Notes: generated by a model not told the origin, from the sequence alone. Positions 47,123-58,264 are shown, numbered from the stretch's first letter. The stretch is 64,000 nt of DNA from Tetraselmis striata (GCA_006384855.1 VCJN01000945.1:265954-329953), one strand, 5' to 3'. Numbers and translations are program-made.

Positions 47123-48489
47123 CCCCCTGACTCCGTTTTCCCTCCACGCTTTTCGCTAAACCTTCCTGCCAATTTCGGCTCTTGACCGTGTAAAACAGCC
47201 TGCGCGACATTCAATACAGTATTATTTATAGGTATTCAGGGTTTTATTCGCAGCTATAGACAGCGTAGATTTTGCATCAAAATGTACGCGGGGTCGGCTG
47301 GGACCAAAAGATCCACGACTGGTACGGGGCCGCCAGGCCGGATGGTGTCCGGAAAGGCGCCGCGCGTCCCGAGCCCCCGCCGGTAGTGTTGTAAATTACA
47401 TGCCACCAGCGATCACGTGGCTCATCGGGACAGTACATTCCGCTATGCTGCTCTCGGCCTCTCATCACGGCTAAGATGCTGGGAAAGTCTGACTAATTGC
47501 TGCCGCACCTGGGCTTATCGGACACGCAACACCCCTGTGGGATGACGTATATCAAATGATATTCACTCCCAACCTCAGGTGCTTTCGCAACTAACCAGAC
47601 TATCCCTAATCTAAATCGAGCAGCATCCGGAAACGTACCACACAAGCGAATAATTGTCTCCGGGCGGGTGGGTGGGAGACAATATAGTCGGGTGCCTTCC
47701 AACAACTGAAGGTGCCCCCGGTCCGCGGCCGCCCTTTATACTCGGATAAAGGGCGCCGCCGGACCGGCGCCGGCCGGTCCTGGCGTACCGGGCCGGCAGG
47801 GTCGTCACTTAACCCTGACGGCGCTGCGAAAACCAGGGTTTCCTGGGTCGTTCCTCCCAAGGAAACCCTACAGTTTTCGCAGCTAGACAACGTAGATTTT
47901 GCATCAAAATGTACGGGGTCGGCTGGGACCAAAAGATCCAACAGATGAAAGAACAGTGGCCGGTCTGGCGGGGCCCGTACGCGGACATATGTGAGCCAAA
48001 CTATACAGGGAATTATACTCAATCAGGAACAAACACCGGAACATGGCATCACCAGCACGGTATAAAATTGCCACTAGAACGGGACCTACGTTGCGTCCCG
48101 GGAGGTATCCCAGTCAGTGTCGGATGGTGAACTGTCACTGTCACTATTGTCCAGTTCGTCCTCTTCTGCAAGTGACAGGATCGCACGCGACGCGGACAGA
48201 CCGTGCTCCTCATCCAGCCCCATATAGCGGAGCTGAGCAGAGGTTGACTTCCAGCCACCATGCTGGCCCCATGTAGTGAGCGGGATGTCTGCGTTAGCGG
48301 CGGCGGAAGCACCTACTATGTGCCTTACTGACAGAGCCAGAGATGAGCAGCCAGTCATCCAGATAGCAGAGCATCCTGAGGCCCCTACTGCGCCAGTGTC
48401 GCACCAGAACTCCCATGACTTTAGAAAAGCAGCGGGGGGCATCAGACAGCTCAAAGCATAGAACTCGCCAAGTGTAGAATTTTCCTCTC

Positions 48490-48957
48490 CATTCAGACCC
48501 ACTGAAAGGAGCAGCTGAGTCATGGAGGCGGACATGGTAATAGCCCTGAGTCAGATCTATGCTGGTCGCCGGGAATCACCAGGTCTGACAACTTAGATAA
48601 CGACTCCACCCTGAAGAGAGTGTAAACCAAGTGTTTGTTGACATGACGCTGATCGCAGATCAGCCTGAGTCCACCATGGGGTTTGGGGACCACACCTAAA
48701 GGGTTCAGCACCACAAGACGCATAGGTTCTTCTTTGATATGGCCCAGCGGCAACAGCAAAGCGATCTGCCCATCAATAAAATCGGGGTGCTGCAGCGCGG
48801 AAGGGTGGTTCGGCAGATGACTAGGTGGTGCGGGACCATCAACCCAGTTCATACGGTAGCCATGCCTGACCCAATCTCTGACCTGACTATCTCCGACTGA
48901 TTCAGTGAAGCTGTCCCAAAATTGCCAGCCTTTACAGATAACACCGGCCGATTCCAC
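48490..48957 (-). pseudogene. Remnant of DIRS-type reverse transcriptase
   Basis: The minus frame reads DGQIALLLPLGHIKEEPMRL, then VVPKPHGGLRLICDQRHVNK, typical of the N-terminal part of DIRS-group RT (the PKP..G.R...D.R.VN block). The YLDDW block further on (about 48330-48370) is out of frame in this copy. RNase H is missing. Confidence 0.7.
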
Positions 48958-49472
48958 AGGAGAATTGACGTCGGCTCATGAGGAAGCTCAAAATTAGCTG
49001 ACGTTAAAACCGTCACAAAATGCCAACGCCACAGACAGCATCATAGTGGTCAGCAAGCAGCCTGGATGACTGCTGCATGAATCAAACAGTGAGTTTGAAC
49101 TCGAAATCGTCTGAAACTGAAAATAACAATATTTTCGAATTAAATATCGCTCCGACACAACGGGAGATATGAATCGTCACACAGGGTGTGCCGCTCTTTA
49201 CACGAATGCATCGCCGACCAACTTATGGAAAGTTGCAGAGGCAACTGCCCGGGGCAGCACATAGTCGCAGGGGACATCATATGTATTACATACGAGGTAT
49301 CTCTTGGAGATACGCCACCTAACATGTGACCCTCCCTGAGGAGATCAGAGCTGCTATGACACGAGCATGAGCTCAGCTCCCGGAGGAGGGCTAACAGCTG
49401 CCCGGAGGCCTAACTGCAGCTACAGGAAACACCATCACTGGCCAGGCCAGGAGGATTGTTGACTCCACGGCT

Positions 49473-50523
49473 TCAGCGACGTGCACTTGGGCAGTCCCTA
49501 CTGAAGTGTCCCTTCCTCTGGCAGCGGTAGCAGGTGATGTCCGCAGCAATCGACCGACCAGAAGAAGACTTCTCCTCGCGACGGCCCCCCTCCCTCCGGT
49601 TGTCGCTCCCACGGCGAAAAGACTCGGGCTCGCGAGAAGGGGAAGAAGGCTTCGCGCGCGAAGAAGAAAAGGAAGGTTTCTTGGCCTTGACCTTCTCAAT
49701 CGCCTTCTTCAACTCCTTGTAGTCCGCTGAGCCCTTCTCGCCGAGAGGGTCCACTGCATCGAACTCCTTGGCGACTTCCGCGCCGTACTCGTGCTCCACA
49801 TGTAGCTTCTTGCCACGCTTGTTAATCCGAAGAGCCAGAGTGGTACACGATGCCAGCGCCGCAGTAATCGTCTTGAACAGCTCCGCAGACGAAGCTGGCG
49901 ATGAAGCAGGAAGATCGGTGCCGTCCTCCACCAAGTCACGCAGAGGCTCCTCCGCCGGTGCCAAAAGGTCATAGATCTGGAAGACGTCGTCTAGGTCGCG
50001 TTGAAGAATACGAGCATCAGCGGTATGGCGGCGGTGAACCATACCTTCATTATCCAGCCAGCCATCCTCGGGTGCGTAGATGGTGCGAGACGGTGCTTCC
50101 ACAGTCGGAGGTTGAGCTTGTCTCTTGCCCTTGCGGTCGTAGTCGGCGTCCCCCTCCGCAACGCGTTTCGAAGCGGTAGCCGAAGTGGACGGACCGCTCG
50201 ACAACGCGACTGCCTGCCTAAGCTCAGAAACCTCTCGTTCGATACGGAGTAGAGCAGCAGAGGTATCAGCTACTGCCTGTCTAGCGGCGACGAGAGAGAG
50301 AGAGATTCAGCTACCCCGTCTGCAGGTAGAGAGTCGCCACCTAGGACAGTGAGATGACTTTCGCGCGTAACGAGTTGCTCACGAAGAGCTTTACGGGAGT
50401 CTAGTAACTCGTTCCAAACGAGTTCAAACTTCTCTACTGCTAAAACAGAGACGAGAAAGCATGGCGACAGCACCACGAGCGAGACAAAGAGCTACGCCCA
50501 AGACGTACTCGCGGAGCGAGCCA
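49473..50523 (-). pseudogene. Frame-broken Gag with CCHC knuckle
   Basis: Homologue of the 17971-19020 gag. The C-terminal 243 codons are open (49473-50204) and end with the same zinc knuckle. The N-terminal part lies in other frames (50270-50476 and 50424-50642), separated by an indel near 50290, a GA repeat. Confidence 0.8.
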
Positions 50524-50827
50524 TGGTGAGTGCCGGGATCAAACACACTACAAAACGCAGAAGAAATTTGAATTTTTGTAGTCGAAGATAAACGAAAATG
50601 TACCAGTCGTAGAAGACAATATAGTCGGGTGCCTTCCAACAACTGAAGGTGCCCCCGGTCCGCGGCCGCCCTTTATACTCGGATAAAGGACGCCGCCGGA
50701 CCGGCGCCGGCAGGGTCGTCACTTAACCCTGACGGCGCTGCGAAAACCAGGGTTTCCTAGGTCGTTCCTCCCAAGGAAACCCTACAGTTTTTATGTATGT
50801 TTTTGCAGGCACGGTGGAGACTAGGGT

Positions 50828-50935
50828 TGGGCTGCAGTATCTACTGCACTGCAGGCTGCAGAAACTGCAGCCTGCAGTTAAGCTACTGCACTACTGCAGC
50901 CTGCAGTATTTCCCGAAAAGGGGCTGCAGTGCAGA
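50828..50935. repeat. Cluster of CTGCAG palindromes
   Basis: Within about 108 bases, CTGCAG or CTGCACTGCAG-type words occur about ten times, with inverted pairs such as GCTGCAGAAACTGCAGC. The segment could fold into several hairpins. It sits directly outside the A1 end of the minus-strand YR element. Confidence 0.8.
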
Positions 50936-51186
50936 TACCCAAAGTGCCATGAATCTCACTGGATAACGTTTGGATGGCGCCCGCCAATGATAATAAGCCG
51001 TATATGGCGACGGTTCCGGCGGTCGGAGCGCTGCGGATAGCACCGTACTCGCCCGTACCATAACATGTCGCCGCATCGGGGCATACACCAGTAGACCACA
51101 CACACCAGCCGAACCTATCCTCACTTCACGCTCACCCAGCCCGTGTTGGCAAGCCCAACTTGGACAAGCAACAGCCCGTCGGCAAG

Positions 51187-52447
51187 ATGGTTGCAACCCG
51201 CAGTCAGGCCAGCAGAAAAGCACAGGTAGCGACTGCCCACGCCAATCAGTCGGCGGAACAGCGGGAGGACGCATATTACCTAACTGACGAGGAGGAGGGT
51301 GAGGCGTATGTGGCCATCATGGCCGATTCCCAGCCAGCCCCCTCACCCCAGCCAGGACCCCGCGGCCTTGCATGACAGCGGAACCTGCAAGGCCACTGAT
51401 CCCACAGCGGTGACCCACCCGAGCAACATCCTTTACGGTGTAACCGGCCGGTCACGCTGCATGCCCAAGGCAGCCGAGGAGGCGCCGACGGGCGCGAGCA
51501 TTCCCACACCATCGGGGCTGCCGCCGTGCGCGCGGCCCGGGACGCCCGCGTGTTTTGCCGCGTTCCGTGACCACCGACCCCGGGTCCCGCATGGAGCAAC
51601 CCGATTGGATGGCAACGCGTGAGCATTGGCGCACCGTCCGCATGGCTTTGAACCCGCATTTGGCCCGCTCAACGCCCCGCAATCGTTTGGGCCGGCTGTC
51701 GAGCAGCCGCAACCCATGGACCGGGACACTATTGACGCGCGGCAGCAACAATTGTGTCAGCATTGGCGCACAGCGTTGCAACATCTGAGTGTGTCCCAAG
51801 TGAGTATGACGCTCTTGTTTTCGGGGGACACATCGGCGGCCGCTGGCGCCGGTCGCTGGCGCGAGGCGCTGGTGGAGGTGCTGAACGGCAGCTTGGATGA
51901 GTATCACGTGGCATGCCGCGCGGCATTGGATAATGCACTCAAGCGGTTTTTAGGCACTGCCCAGCTCAGCGCGTGGCAGACTTCCGCTATCAGGATTTGC
52001 ACGCTATGTTCCGGCATGGTGTTGGGAGCGTGTTGGGCGTCAATTTGGAGGAGCGGCGGCCCTCGCCCATCGTGACGGCGCCGCAGCCATACAGCATGAC
52101 CACCGATACGGCGCATGCAGCAGGCGGGCACCATGCGCCATGCAGGACAGCTAGACACATGTGAGCGCGCGGATCCGCCGACGCTGCCGCCTGCTGTAGG
52201 GGACAGTTCCGTAAATGGGCAGTCTGTAATTTCGGGCCGCCGCTGTTTGGCCGACACGGACCCCGAATTGCAACAGCTTAGGCAATCGCAGTCTGAGTAT
52301 TTCAATAAGCTGGCCGCGGAGGGTTTTCGCCGACCCGGCATGGCCCTTGTTGACATGCGTTATCCAACGAAGCGTCGATTTTTCGGCGGTGAGCTTTATT
52401 GCCGTACGGGTACCCGTATAGTGCGGATCGGGCCTATAGGTGCATGA
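51187..52447 (+). pseudogene. Gag-like region of gypsy element
   Basis: Three partly overlapping frames: 51187-51375 (MVATRSQASRKAQVATAHAN, acidic end), 51626-52030 (RWREALVEVLNGSLDEYHVA, then FLGTAQLSAWQTSA) and 52115-52447 (ELQQLRQSQSEYFNKLAAEG). They are helical, without a zinc knuckle. Position before the protease supports Gag. Frames are broken at about 51376 and 52030-52115. Confidence 0.5.
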
Positions 52448-52502
52448 CTAAAGCGCTCATCTACTGGCATGTACTACTAAGTACTATAATACACCCGCCC
52501 GC

Positions 52503-52981
52503 CACACCGGTTCCCCGGGTACTCGCAAAATGAAATCCTCCCGGGGTTTAAGCTGTGTATAGCGGGGTCACAATCCTGAGATGCAACTACCGAAACGAGC
52601 GCGAATTGTGATTAGTATCCGGTTGATACAGTCAAATATAACGTCATTTGATGAAAACTCAGAGCCCACGTAACCACCCGTCTCGCCAACCCATCCCGCC
52701 CCACCGATGCCAATCGAACACACCGTCCGGAACCATCACGCGCATACCGCGGTAGCAGCGCGCTAACGTAGGCATATGGTGGCGTTCAGGTGCCTCGTCT
52801 TGTGTGTCGCGGGCAGGTATGGGGCTGGCGGCGGGATGATGAGGGAGGAGCGCGAGCGGTCACGTGCTATTATTACGCACGTAGCGCGTGCCACGTTGCC
52901 AAAAAGAGTTGCCAGCTATACATCTCGGATTTGAGACCCGTTTTCGGTCTTCAGAAACGAGTACCTACGCGAACCGGTGTG
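52503..52981 (-). mobile_element. Non-autonomous TIR element, family 2 copy 2
   Basis: Inverted copy of 37083-37565, with ends CACACCGGTTCCCC and GCGAACCGGTGTG. It is flanked by CCCGCCCGC on the left and GCCCGCCCGC on the right, which may be a target duplication or simply a local repeat. It separates the gag and protease parts of the gypsy element, so it inserted later. A repeated CTACTAAGTACTATAAT word brackets it at 52476 and 53132. Confidence 0.8.
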
Positions 52982-53353
52982 GCCCGCCCGCCCGCCCGCC
53001 CCCAGTTCTTAATTGCACAGCCGTCCGATTACGATCCCACGGTTGGGAGGTATTGGTACTCGCTACTCGCTGCTGGTAATGGAAAAAATGGTACTCGCTA
53101 GTCGTCACAACCGCTTATCTACTGACATATTCTACTAAGTACTATAATCCGGTGGAGCTGCCGCTCGAAACGCTGCGCTAGATGACTTCTATGCAAGCCA
53201 CACGCGAGTTCCTAGTCGCTACTCCAAAGCGCTGGCAATGCAATTCATGGAACTGTAGGCCAGTGATATAGAACCCGTTGCTTTACAATTTTCTGAAAAA
53301 TCGACGCATCGCTGATTCAACTGTCAAGTTACTTCATATACACCACTATCCAT

Positions 53354-53690
53354 GTGGCGGGCGTGTCGTGCCGGACTAGCTTGCTTGACAGTGGCGCGGA
53401 CATGGTCGGCTTGAACCACCGGCTGTATGACCGCATTGTGGCCCATCATGGGCGAGAGTGCCGCACATGGCTTATTTCCATGTCATGCATCCATCCCGGG
53501 GCGTCGTTGGAAACCCTTATCCTGGAGCCGTTGCCCATACGCCTCAACCATCAGACCTCGTGGGAGGTCAGCGTTGTCTGGCCAAAGTTCGCAGTGTTGG
53601 ACAACCCGGACCTGCCATATCTCCTTGTAGACTTGTCCATGATGCACGCGCTGCAGATTGTGCTGCACCCGTCGCGCATGGAGGCATATC
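53354..53690 (+). pseudogene. Retroviral-type aspartic protease
   Basis: The frame contains SLLDSGADMVGL, the flap-fold protease active-site block (D-S-G in place of D-T-G), followed by about 90 residues of plausible strand sequence ending LPYLLVDLSMMHAL, which fits the second psi-loop (LLG/LVD-type end). It is open through 53944 but becomes low quality after about 53750, where a poly-G tract lies. Confidence 0.65.
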
Positions 53691-54129
53691 ATCTGATCTG
53701 TCCTGGCGCAGCCGCGCACGGAGAGCGAGCTATTGTACCCCTGCAAGATGCCGGGCAGACCATGCACACGCGAGCCAAGGGCCGTGTCGTTGCGTTGTAC
53801 CCATCCCCGCAGCCGACGGCTGGTTTTGGGGGGGGGGGGGGGGGGGGAGTGACGCGGCCACCCAAGCAAACCAGGCAGGCCAGCCGAAGGCTACATGCGA
53901 TAGCACCGCACCCTTTTTTTCGCTTCCCGTTGAGGTCGAGTTGAGCAAATGCTGCATGATGCGGCAGCCGGTTGAGAGCCAAGGTGCGTCATGCGTGGGC
54001 ACTGGCCGCATGCCAACCTACGATGAGCAACGGCGGGCGGTGCTAGACAGCGGTCGCGAGCTGCCACGAACGGCCTGGTCCAAGCTGACTTGGACGCTGT
54101 GGGCGCCCTGCCGCACACAGACCCGGATA

Positions 54130-55240
54130 AGTGTTTTGTCCTGCCGTTAGATACGGCAAGGCAGGAGCACTGCATGTGCTCAGTGGATATAGCGGCATGG
54201 GGACAGTAATGTGTAAAGCTGTCCAGGATGGTATGCACATTGGCAACTTGCAGCTCATTGAGGTTAACCCCGCCCGATCGTCGAGAGGACCTCCGCAAGC
54301 AGTTGCAGTGGGTGCATGAGCTGTGGCCCGACCGCATGCCGGAGCGCGTTGCGCGGCACGCGTTTGACCTCGGTGAGGCAATAGGGCATGACATCACACA
54401 TCTAACCGCTGAGCTGGTGTTGAACCACATGGGGCATGTAGACGCGGTGACAATGGAGCCACCGTTTTCGGGTCTGTCGCCGCTAGGTATGCAATTGGGG
54501 GTGTAGGGCGCCCGCACAGGCACGGTCGTGCCACTGCTAGCTGCCCTAAATGACCTGCAATACTTGATGGCCAAGCGGCGCGGGTGTGTTGATTGAGCAA
54601 TCGCTCCGGCGCAGTTCGGCTATCTATTTGATCGAGAACGTCAAAAAGCCACCGGACGGACGACGTAGCCCCAAGGTGGATCAAGCATTAGATTTTTTGA
54701 ACCGCGTGCTAGGCCACCCCAACATGCACAAGCCTCATTTGTGTGGTGACGTCACGCTGAGAGAGGCGTGCTGGTGGACCAACATGTTCACCAGCGACTG
54801 TTACGATAGGGTGGAGTGGGAGTTCCACAGAGCCCCACCTATATATGCTGCTGGCTGAGATAGTGGCAGAAGAGTCGACAGGCAGACTGCAACCACAGAT
54901 TCCCACTAGGGCCAGACCCTATACCATGCTAGGTGGTCTCAATGAGGACGGGCAGACCATGAGGGTGCTGCCCAAGTTCCATGCTCGCGTGGACACTGTA
55001 ACACAGATCCACGATCATGATGGACAGCCCGGTGCCGGCATGTTGCATGTCGTCGGCTCTCGGCCGCCAAAGTACGTGCCCACACCTGCACGGATCGGGA
55101 GCGGTGCCATAGCGCACCGCCGGGGTTCTACACGAGAGCTTATTTGGGTCGAACTCAGAGCCGACAAGTGCATGCCATCGGCAACGTGTGCGCAAGCACA
55201 TCGGTGTCGGTCATGCTGAGGATCGCGGTAGCATGGGCTC
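54130..55240 (+). pseudogene. Cytosine-C5 DNA methyltransferase-like domain inside gypsy pol
   Basis: C5-methyltransferase motifs appear in order. Motif I: HVLSGYSGMGT (54170-54205), AdoMet loop. Motif II: LIEVNP (54253-54270), acidic ribose binder. Motif IV: AVTMEPPFSGLSPLG (54445-54486), where the catalytic PPC reads PPF; codon 54465-54467 is TTT, one change from TGT. Motif VI: IYLIENV (54622-54642). Then an R-x5-W-T-N block (REACWWTNMF, 54763-54792). Motif IX/X: SRQVHAIGNVCASTS (55159-55203), open back to APPGFYTRAYLG. Motifs lie in different frames, with stops at 54504 and 54593, so this copy is dead. Spacing between IV, VI and the W-N block recalls DNMT3-like enzymes. Retrotransposon-borne cytosine methyltransferases are known from a few lineages. 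Confidence 0.8.
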
Positions 55241-55326
55241 ATCAACGTCGCTGGGAGAGCTACATTGCCACCCTCGGTTTGACGTAGCCTGCCGAGCGCG
55301 CCGCCGTTCATGTCGCTGAGCACCAT

Positions 55327-55620
55327 TTGCAGCATGCAATGCGGCAGAGGGTCGAGGCCGAGTTGGACCTGCACGGGTCAGCCATGCATGAGCTGGCCCT
55401 GCTTTTCCAGAAAAAGCGGCGGGGTAAGACCCGGCAGCTGATGGGTGTCAAACTGATGAGTATAGCCAGGCAGCGGAGGCTGCGTCAGGCTGCGACTCGA
55501 CGCCGTAAGGCTGAACGCAAAGCCGCCAAGGCTCGTAAGAAGGCTGCGCGGCAGCAGCGTGGGCTGAGGTGGGCACAGCGGGACCCCAAGGTGACCCAGC
55601 GGGCGCCGTCAAGGCACGAC
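55327..55620 (+). pseudogene. Lys/Arg-rich linker between methyltransferase and RT
   Basis: A strongly basic stretch (RRLRQAATRRRKAERKAAKA, then RKKAARQQRG) in an open frame, placed between the methyltransferase-like and RT regions. It may be a nucleic-acid-binding or nuclear-localisation segment. Confidence 0.5.
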
Positions 55621-55739
55621 CGTATCCCCAACGCAAAGCTGGTTTACTCTCTCTTTTTGGTGGCTACATCACGGACCATGACCCAGGGAACTATGCATGG
55701 GGCCTGCATGACATGCGGGCGGTCAACCATAAGCCCGTA

Positions 55740-57011
55740 ACGTTTGGAATGAGCTCACCGATCAGAACCCTTTGTTTCCAAAGCAATACCACCTAGCTAA
55801 ACGTGAGCAAGATTTTGCTGAGGAATAAGTCAAGGAGTTGGAAAAGCGCGGCTGGTCAAGGAGATCAAGAGCCCATGGGCGGCGCCGGTCGTGGTCGCGC
55901 CCAAGAAGGATGAGTCGGGAGCATGAGATGACCTGCGGTATGCCATAGACTACCGCGGTCTAAATGCCAAGACAGTTAGAGATCAATACCCCGCACATGT
56001 GGCGGAGGAGATCCTAGCTAAGATGGATGATGCAGCAATTTTCAGTTGCTGTGATGCTTTAAAAGCTTTCCACCAGTGTGCTGTCGATGCGTCCGTGCAA
56101 CCGTGCATGGCGTTTCACGCCGGCAACCGCCTTATGACATGGCAGAAAAACAGCGTGGCATGGTGGCAGGGAGTTGTTGATGATGCGCTGGTGGGCATAC
56201 CCTATGCCGCAGCCTTCGCCGATGACATCATGATATGGAGTGCCGACAATGAGGCCGAGCATATCCGCCGGGTTGGTGAGGTGCTCGAGGCCTTAAAGGC
56301 AAATGGTGTGCAGCTCAGTCCCAAGAAATGCCATTTGGGCATGAGGCAGGTTGAGTTTTTAGCGCATGTAGTCAGCAAGGATGGTGTGGAGCCCATGTGG
56401 TCTAAGGTAGGGACTGTCAACAGCCTCCCTGAACCCAAAAACTGTCAGAATTGCGCAGTTTTCTGGGCATGGCAACTTATTCCTGCCGGTTTTTGCCACA
56501 CTACTCCCTCGTCAAAAAGCCGTTGACCGATCTAACCAAGAAGGACGTACCCTACACATGGGGGGCGGTCCATGTTCATGCATTTAATGACATCAAGCAG
56601 TTGCTGACCAGTGCGCCCGTGTTGCGCAACCCGGATTGGAGTAAGCCGTTCACCCTACACATTGATTGGAGTAAAATTGGGGTGGGCGTGTGCTTGTCGC
56701 AGACGGACGATGACGGTGTGGAATATGCCATCGCGTTTCTGTCCCGCATGAACAGTAATGGTAACATCAATGGTAAGAGCAATGGCAACCCGTTATTGGC
56801 TGGGGGCGTCAAGTTTACGCTGATCTGCGACAACAAGGCTATGGAGTGGCTGCGTTCGACAGCCAGGCTGCGCAGCAAGATTGCGCGCTGGAGCCTAATC
56901 CTAGCCGAATATGAATTTGACATCAAGCACCGGCCAGGGAAGGACAACACTGTCCCTGATCTGCTGAGCCGTACGTCAGCCCCGGCCCCAAGCAACCGTC
57001 GCGGTAGCTAG
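55740..57011 (+). pseudogene. Ty3/gypsy reverse transcriptase and RNase H
   Basis: RT blocks: SPWAAPVVVAPKKDESG (with frame breaks, about 55868-55920), LRYAIDYRGLNAKTV (55933), FSCCDALKAFHQ (motif A, 56040-56076) and AAFADDIMIWS (motif C, 56208-56240). The segment between A and C is shorter than usual. The frame changes at about 56450, where SFLGMATYSCRFLPHYS begins the connection. RNase H follows: TLHIDWSKIGVGVCLSQ, FTLICDNKAMEWL, and the end block FDIKHRPGKDNTVPDLLSR. A stop at 55924-55926 and several indels make it non-functional. Confidence 0.85.
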
Positions 57012-57098
57012 GCATGTGCCTATATATCCACTCGCTATATATCTCCTATATATCCGACTGGCGGTCGTGCCGCAGTTGCGCGTGACGCAGCGGCAACT

Positions 57099-58088
57099 GT
57101 GATGGCGGGTTTCTCTGACGCCCTCCTCGAGTGGACTAGCCGAGACATTTGGTCCAGCCCGATAGCCGTGCAGTTCGCGGAGGGTGAGCTTAACCGTAAC
57201 GCACTAACGAACAAACTATGGCATGCGTTGCATCGGAAATGTCGCCGCTATCAATGCAGCAATCACAAACTGTGGCGTTTAGTGGGCAAGTATGGCAACC
57301 TCCGATTGGAGGCGCCGCCCCCGGAGGAGCGGGCTGACATTGTCATGCGCACGCATCATAAGATTGGGCATTTGTGTAGGGACCGCACCTATCACATGGT
57401 GTCGCGTCATTACTTCTGGCCGGGCATGCACGCGCAAGTGGCCGAGGTGCTGAAATATTGCCGTGAGTGCGACCGCGTGAGGGCCACATTCAGCATGAAG
57501 CACGATAGGCTAAAACCTATGCCCTTGTTTGGGCTGTTCTATAGGTTCGGGATGGATTCGGCATGCCCGTTGCGTTCGAGCAAGGAAGGACACACCCACG
57601 TGTTGGTTGTTGTTGAGCATTTCAGCAAATGGGTGGACCTAGTCCCCATTAACTCCTTGAACCCTGATGTGATAGCCAAGGCGTTCACGGAGCGGGTGTT
57701 GGCGCGGTACGGCGCACCTGTCGAGGTGGTCACTGACAACGGTCAGGAATACCATGGGCAGTTTGCGGCCCTGTTGAAGCAGCACGGCATTGATCAGGTC
57801 GAGATTCCGCTTGGACATCCGCTGTCCAATGGTATGAGTGAGCGTATCGTCAGGGTGCTGAAGGAGGCTCTTAGGAAATTTGTTATGGCTATGGGCAGCT
57901 TCCACTGGGACCAGTGGCTGCCAGTCATAGAGTTCGGCTATCGTATGTCACAGCAGAAGAGCACGGGGTTCAGCCCCTACTTTTTGCTGTACGGCCGCAC
58001 ACCGATGAGCCCCTCCCAAGTTCGATCGATGATCGACGAACCGGTAGACGTGGAGGACCTTGCAGCCATGCTGGAGTTGATATCCTAG
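57099..58088 (+). CDS. Ty3/gypsy integrase (intact frame)
   Basis: A 329-codon frame without internal stops. An N-terminal HHCC zinc finger (HHKIGHLCRDRTYHM, then CRECDR) is followed by the catalytic core with Asp153 (GMDSACP), Asp213 (VVTDNGQEY) and Glu248 (NGMSERIV), giving the D,D-35-E spacing. The GPY/F-like segment (GFSPYFLLYGRTPM) follows. It stops at 58088 (TAG); the reading continues in another frame toward the PHD finger. The core looks complete even though the upstream pol is broken. Confidence 0.85.
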   Translation: MMAGFSDALLEWTSRDIWSSPIAVQFAEGELNRNALTNKLWHALHRKCRRYQCSNHKLWRLVGKYGNLRLEAPPPEERADIVMRTHHKIGHLCRDRTYHMVSRHYFWPGMHAQVAEVLKYCRECDRVRATFSMKHDRLKPMPLFGLFYRFGMDSACPLRSSKEGHTHVLVVVEHFSKWVDLVPINSLNPDVIAKAFTERVLARYGAPVEVVTDNGQEYHGQFAALLKQHGIDQVEIPLGHPLSNGMSERIVRVLKEALRKFVMAMGSFHWDQWLPVIEFGYRMSQQKSTGFSPYFLLYGRTPMSPSQVRSMIDEPVDVEDLAAMLELIS

Positions 58089-58264
58089 CGGGCCGGTCAG
58101 ATCCAGGCTGCCGTGCCTACGGCCTTTGAGCATGCATTGGCCGCGCAGCACCGCGATGTCATCCGTTTCCGGAAGGTGCGGCGAGGCGATGTTCAGCCGC
58201 GTACGCACAGGTTTGAGTGGGCGCTTACTTGTATTGCGCGTAGCCGCCCATCAACACATTTGGC

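Larger units (their letters stand above)
44020..47212 (+). mobile_element. YR element with Gag-like ORF and tyrosine recombinase but no RT
   Basis: The A1 repeat (44020-44206) and A2 repeat (46936-47122) are 187 bp and read as identical, so insertion is recent. B1 (about 46900-46935, GGCAAAACCAGACTCAACTT) abuts A2. The B2 expected after A2, present in the 31880-32990 relative, is absent: sequence matches the relative up to about 47205 and then diverges, just before the neighbouring YR element at 47238. The body has two long intact frames and no room for RT/RNase H. Confidence 0.85.
47238..50786 (-). mobile_element. DIRS/PAT-like YR retroelement, second deleted copy
   Basis: Same family as 17681-21054, on the opposite strand. 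In plus coordinates: B2 about 47238-47312, A2 about 47680-47872, B1 about 47873-47940, body, and A1 about 50630-50786. A1 here lacks about 20-30 bp found in the other copies (GGCGTACCGGGCC region). The gag frame is split by indels and RT is only a remnant (SLSKLSDLV, LRLICDQRHVNKHLVYTLF). There is no YR. The B2 outer end is degraded (CTGCGAATAAAACCC in place of CTGCGAAAACT). Confidence 0.85.

Noticed and set aside
50800-51160. 5' LTR of the gypsy element
   Set aside because: I could not match it to any sequence after the PHD region (58600-59800), nor see a convincing primer-binding site.
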